Assembly (NCBI RefSeq): GCF_001542405.1
Contig: NZ_LNCD01000082.1
Span: forward strand, 186,001-250,000
From: Rhizobium altiplani
GTDB lineage: Bacteria; Pseudomonadota; Alphaproteobacteria; Rhizobiales; Rhizobiaceae
Length of the DNA: 64,000 nucleotides
Direction of reading: 5' to 3'
Shown: piece by piece, positions 62,018-64,000 of the stretch
Position numbering within the stretch: position 1 is the stretch's first letter
Layout of the letters: the number at the start of each line of letters is the position of its first letter
Position numbers and translations under genes: made by a program
Notes under the pieces: model-generated
The model's database searches: none
Told to the model about the DNA's origin: nothing
The model's input: only the letters and a program-made list of their open reading frames with translations

Positions 62018-62848
62018 TCAGCCGCTTTCCAGTTCGACCAGTTCGATATCGAAGCTCATCTGATCATAAGCCGGAACCACATGATCGGGCGTTTCGGCCA
62101 TGACCGTGTCATAGTCGAGCGGCGTATGCATATGGGTCAGGATCGCCCGTTTCGGCTTCAGGCGCTCAATCCAGTCGAGCGATTGCTCGAGCGACAGATG
62201 GCTCGGATGATAGCGATATTGCAAGGCATCGATGATTAGGACGTCGAGCTCTTGAAGTTTTTCGACAGTTTCAGGCGGAAAGTCACTGATATCACTGCAA
62301 TAAGCGACGTCGCCAACGCGAATGCCAAGCGAGTATATGTCGCCATGCTGCTGCAGGTGCGGCCGGATCGAGATCGTTCCGCCCGCGCCGGTGATCCGCA
62401 CCGGGACGTCGAGGCTTCCGATGACCTTTGCTTCGACGATCGGCGGATAGTTGCTGCCGGGCGGCGTTTCAAGGCAGTAGCCGAACCCTTGTCGAATGCG
62501 GTCCATCGTCTCACGCGTGGCGTGAATCGGAACCCGCTGCTGCGCGCCATAGAAATAGCCACGCAGATCGTCGAGGCCATGGATGTGGTCGGCATGGGCA
62601 TGAGTATAGAGGACAGCGTCGATGTGAGTGACGCGGGCCGCGATCATCTGCTCGCGAAAATCCGGCCCGGTATCGATGACAACGGTCGTGACGCCGCCGT
62701 TGTCATCATATTGCCGGACCATGAACGCCGCGCGGGTGCGGCGGTTCTTCGGATTGGTCGGGTCGCAGGCACCCCAATCGCCGGTGATGCGTGGAACGCC
62801 GGGCGACGACGAACAGCCGAGAATGGTGAAACGCCGCCTATAGCCCAC
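62018..62848 (-). CDS. MBL-fold metallo-hydrolase (PhnP/cyclic phosphodiesterase-like)
   Basis: I start this at the GTG at 62848, four bases past the tatD stop, giving 276 aa beginning with RRFTILGCSSSPGVPRI. The metal-binding motif THAHADH is at 82-88, and further ligands appear in AYCSDISDF and ILTHMHTPLDYD. The short GCSSSPGVPR start and the insert ITGDWGACDP are typical of the PhnP-like branch. Neighbour tatD suggests a nucleotide or phosphodiester role, but the substrate is unknown. The in-frame ATG upstream lies inside tatD. Confidence 0.87.
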   Translation of the reverse strand: MGYRRRFTILGCSSSPGVPRITGDWGACDPTNPKNRRTRAAFMVRQYDDNGGVTTVVIDTGPDFREQMIAARVTHIDAVLYTHAHADHIHGLDDLRGYFYGAQQRVPIHATRETMDRIRQGFGYCLETPPGSNYPPIVEAKVIGSLDVPVRITGAGGTISIRPHLQQHGDIYSLGIRVGDVAYCSDISDFPPETVEKLQELDVLIIDALQYRYHPSHLSLEQSLDWIERLKPKRAILTHMHTPLDYDTVMAETPDHVVPAYDQMSFDIELVELESG

Positions 62849-62852
62849 GCTG

Positions 62853-63635
62853 TCAGATCCTAGGCATCTTTGAGAAAATGCGGAATGCGTTTTCCGTCGT
62901 GATCCGCGCCATCTCGGCATGGCTGAGGCCGAGCGTCTCGGCCAGAACCTCGGCCGTGTTCACGACATAGGACGGTTCGTTGCGCTTGCCGCGCCAGCGC
63001 TTTGGCGCAAGGTAGGGCGCGTCGGTCTCGACAAGAAGCCGATCCTGCGGCACCGTTTTGGCGATATCACGAAGTTCCTCCGACTTCGGGAAGGTCAGGA
63101 TACCGGAGAAGGACACGTAGCCGCCCAGGTCGACGCCGATCCTTGCGAGTTCAGCGCCAGACGAGAAGCAATGGAGGATAAAGGGAAACGCCCCCTTCCC
63201 CATTTCCTCTGTCAGGATCGCAGCCATGTCTCCGTCGGCGCTGCGGCTATGGATTACGAGCGGCAGCTGCGTCTCGCGCGAAGCGTCAATGTGGCGCCGC
63301 AGCCCGGTCTGCTGGTCCTCCGGCTTTTGCGTATCGTAGAAATAGTCAAGGCCGGCCTCGCCGATCGCGACAATCTTCTCGTGGGCATTGGCCAGACGCA
63401 CGAGATCTTCCGTCTGGATATCGAGCTCATCGCCGGCATTATTCGGATGCGTGCCGACGGAACAGAAAACAGACGGATATTTCTCGGTGATGGCCAGCAG
63501 CGCGTCCAGCTTGCGCACCCGCGTCGAGATCGTCACCATCTGCTTGACACCCGCGTCGTGGGCGCGCTTGACGATCTCGTCCCGCTCCTCCTCGAAGTCG
63601 GCGAAATCCAGATGGCAATGCGTATCGATCAGCAT
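62853..63635 (-). CDS. TatD-family metal-dependent DNase
   Basis: The 260-aa TIM-barrel protein starts MLIDTHCHLDF with metal ligands His6 and His8. It continues with the family motifs GTHPNNAGD, AIGEAGLDYFYD, HSRSADGDMAAIL, a central FILHCFSSG, and ETDAPYLAPKRWRGKRNEPSYV. All metal ligands of the family are present. The start at 63635 lies seven bases past the metG stop, and the frame extends into metG without coding character. The product probably degrades DNA fragments; the exact member (TatD or YcfH) is not settled. Confidence 0.93.
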   Translation of the reverse strand: MLIDTHCHLDFADFEEERDEIVKRAHDAGVKQMVTISTRVRKLDALLAITEKYPSVFCSVGTHPNNAGDELDIQTEDLVRLANAHEKIVAIGEAGLDYFYDTQKPEDQQTGLRRHIDASRETQLPLVIHSRSADGDMAAILTEEMGKGAFPFILHCFSSGAELARIGVDLGGYVSFSGILTFPKSEELRDIAKTVPQDRLLVETDAPYLAPKRWRGKRNEPSYVVNTAEVLAETLGLSHAEMARITTENAFRIFSKMPRI

Positions 63636-63642
63636 GAGGTCC

Positions 63643-64000
63643 TCACGCTTCCGGCGCCACGTAGCGCGGGAACACTGGCTTCGGCGCTTCGAGCGCCGTG
63701 CCTGCGATGAGGCGGCCGGCTTCGCCGAGCGCCGCGAAGTCGCGCTTGTCGGCAGGAGCCGCAACCAGATCAAGCAGCTTGCCGGCCGATTCAGGCACGA
63801 AAGGCTGCAACAGGATGGCAATCTGGCGGACGACCTCGGCCGTGACGTAGAGGACGGTGCCCATGCGCGCCGGATCGGTCTTCTTTAGCGCCCAGGGCTC
63901 CTGGCCGGCGAAGTAGCGATCGGTCTCGGAAACGACAGCGATGATCGACGCGAGCGCGCGATGGATCAGCTGCTTGTTCATGTCGTCACGCGTCGACGCG
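63643..64000 (-). CDS. metG: Methionyl-tRNA synthetase, C-terminal part
   Basis: The visible 118 codons form the end of MetG. The anticodon-binding helical domain is recognisable in YFAGQEPWALKKTDPARM and VRQIAILLQPFVPESAGKLLDLV, and the protein ends in PVFPRYVAPEA. The frame stays open to the right edge, so the rest, with the catalytic HIGH/KMSKS domain, lies outside. An internal ATG at 63981 is not the true start. It leads the metG-tatD-MBL gene set common in rhizobia. Confidence 0.93.
   Translation of the reverse strand, partial: ASTRDDMNKQLIHRALASIIAVVSETDRYFAGQEPWALKKTDPARMGTVLYVTAEVVRQIAILLQPFVPESAGKLLDLVAAPADKRDFAALGEAGRLIAGTALEAPKPVFPRYVAPEA

Overview
The window is ordinary-looking core chromosome from an alphaproteobacterium of the order Rhizobiales, most probably the family Rhizobiaceae. 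The pointers are a phosphatidylcholine synthase (pcs) gene, an IalB-type periplasmic protein, a GTTC-N7-GTTC SOS box in front of uvrA/ssb, the ppiD-like/trpD/trpC/moaC/moeA gene order, a GyrA with Ala at the E. coli Ser83 position, and high-GC codon use. The genus (Rhizobium, Ensifer or Agrobacterium) is not resolved.

Layout. 1-5.6 kb: a minus-strand operon running from a PpiD-like membrane chaperone through trpD and trpC into moaC and moeA. 5.8-9.0 kb: a gene-poor stretch of short stress-type genes (DUF883, GlsB/YeaQ, three small unknowns) around a tRNA-Lys(TTT), with a possible small RNA next to it. 9.1-15.9 kb: a MacAB-like export system, a GntR regulator, ferredoxin-NADP reductase, pcs and a quinone oxidoreductase. 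16.0-26.2 kb: two complete import systems back to back, a BMP-type nucleoside-like ABC transporter and a YtfQRT-YjfF-type sugar ABC transporter with its own FadR/GntR regulator. 26.3-30.4 kb: glmU-glmS (UDP-GlcNAc supply) and a DUF502 membrane protein. 30.5-37.0 kb: an acetyltransferase, recG, sdhE and mfd. 37.0-41.0 kb: a DsbA/FrnE-like oxidoreductase, an orphan peptide-binding protein, an IalB protein and hspQ. 41.1-44.7 kb: glnB-glnA behind a clear sigma-54 promoter, then nnr. 44.8-50.5 kb: the uvrA-GNAT-DUF72 operon divergent from ssb across a shared LexA box, then MarC. 50.7-58.8 kb: gyrA, a broken acetyltransferase gene, three very small membrane-protein genes, coaD, two cyclophilins, queA and tgt. 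58.8-60.5 kb: an AhpD-like gene divergent from a YgaV/BigR-like ArsR regulator and a YgaP-like membrane rhodanese. 60.6-64 kb: an intact IS30-family element, then an MBL-fold hydrolase, a TatD-family DNase and the end of metG.

Most of the window is housekeeping. I see no undescribed multi-gene defence or biosynthetic system. The signals that ordinary annotation would miss are small: (i) a minus-strand unit of three tiny membrane proteins (73, 51 and 44 aa), two of them preceded by copies of the same 38-bp box with 11-bp-spaced half-sites like those of OmpR/PhoB-type regulators; (ii) a concentric palindrome placed exactly between the AhpD-like gene and the ArsR-rhodanese pair, suggesting a sulfide/persulfide or oxidant switch; (iii) a Shine-Dalgarno sequence locked in a perfect hairpin in front of a 63-aa gene; (iv) a candidate small RNA beside tRNA-Lys; (v) a strong intercistronic hairpin behind the sugar-binding protein gene; and (vi) a Tgt that has lost two of its three zinc cysteines.
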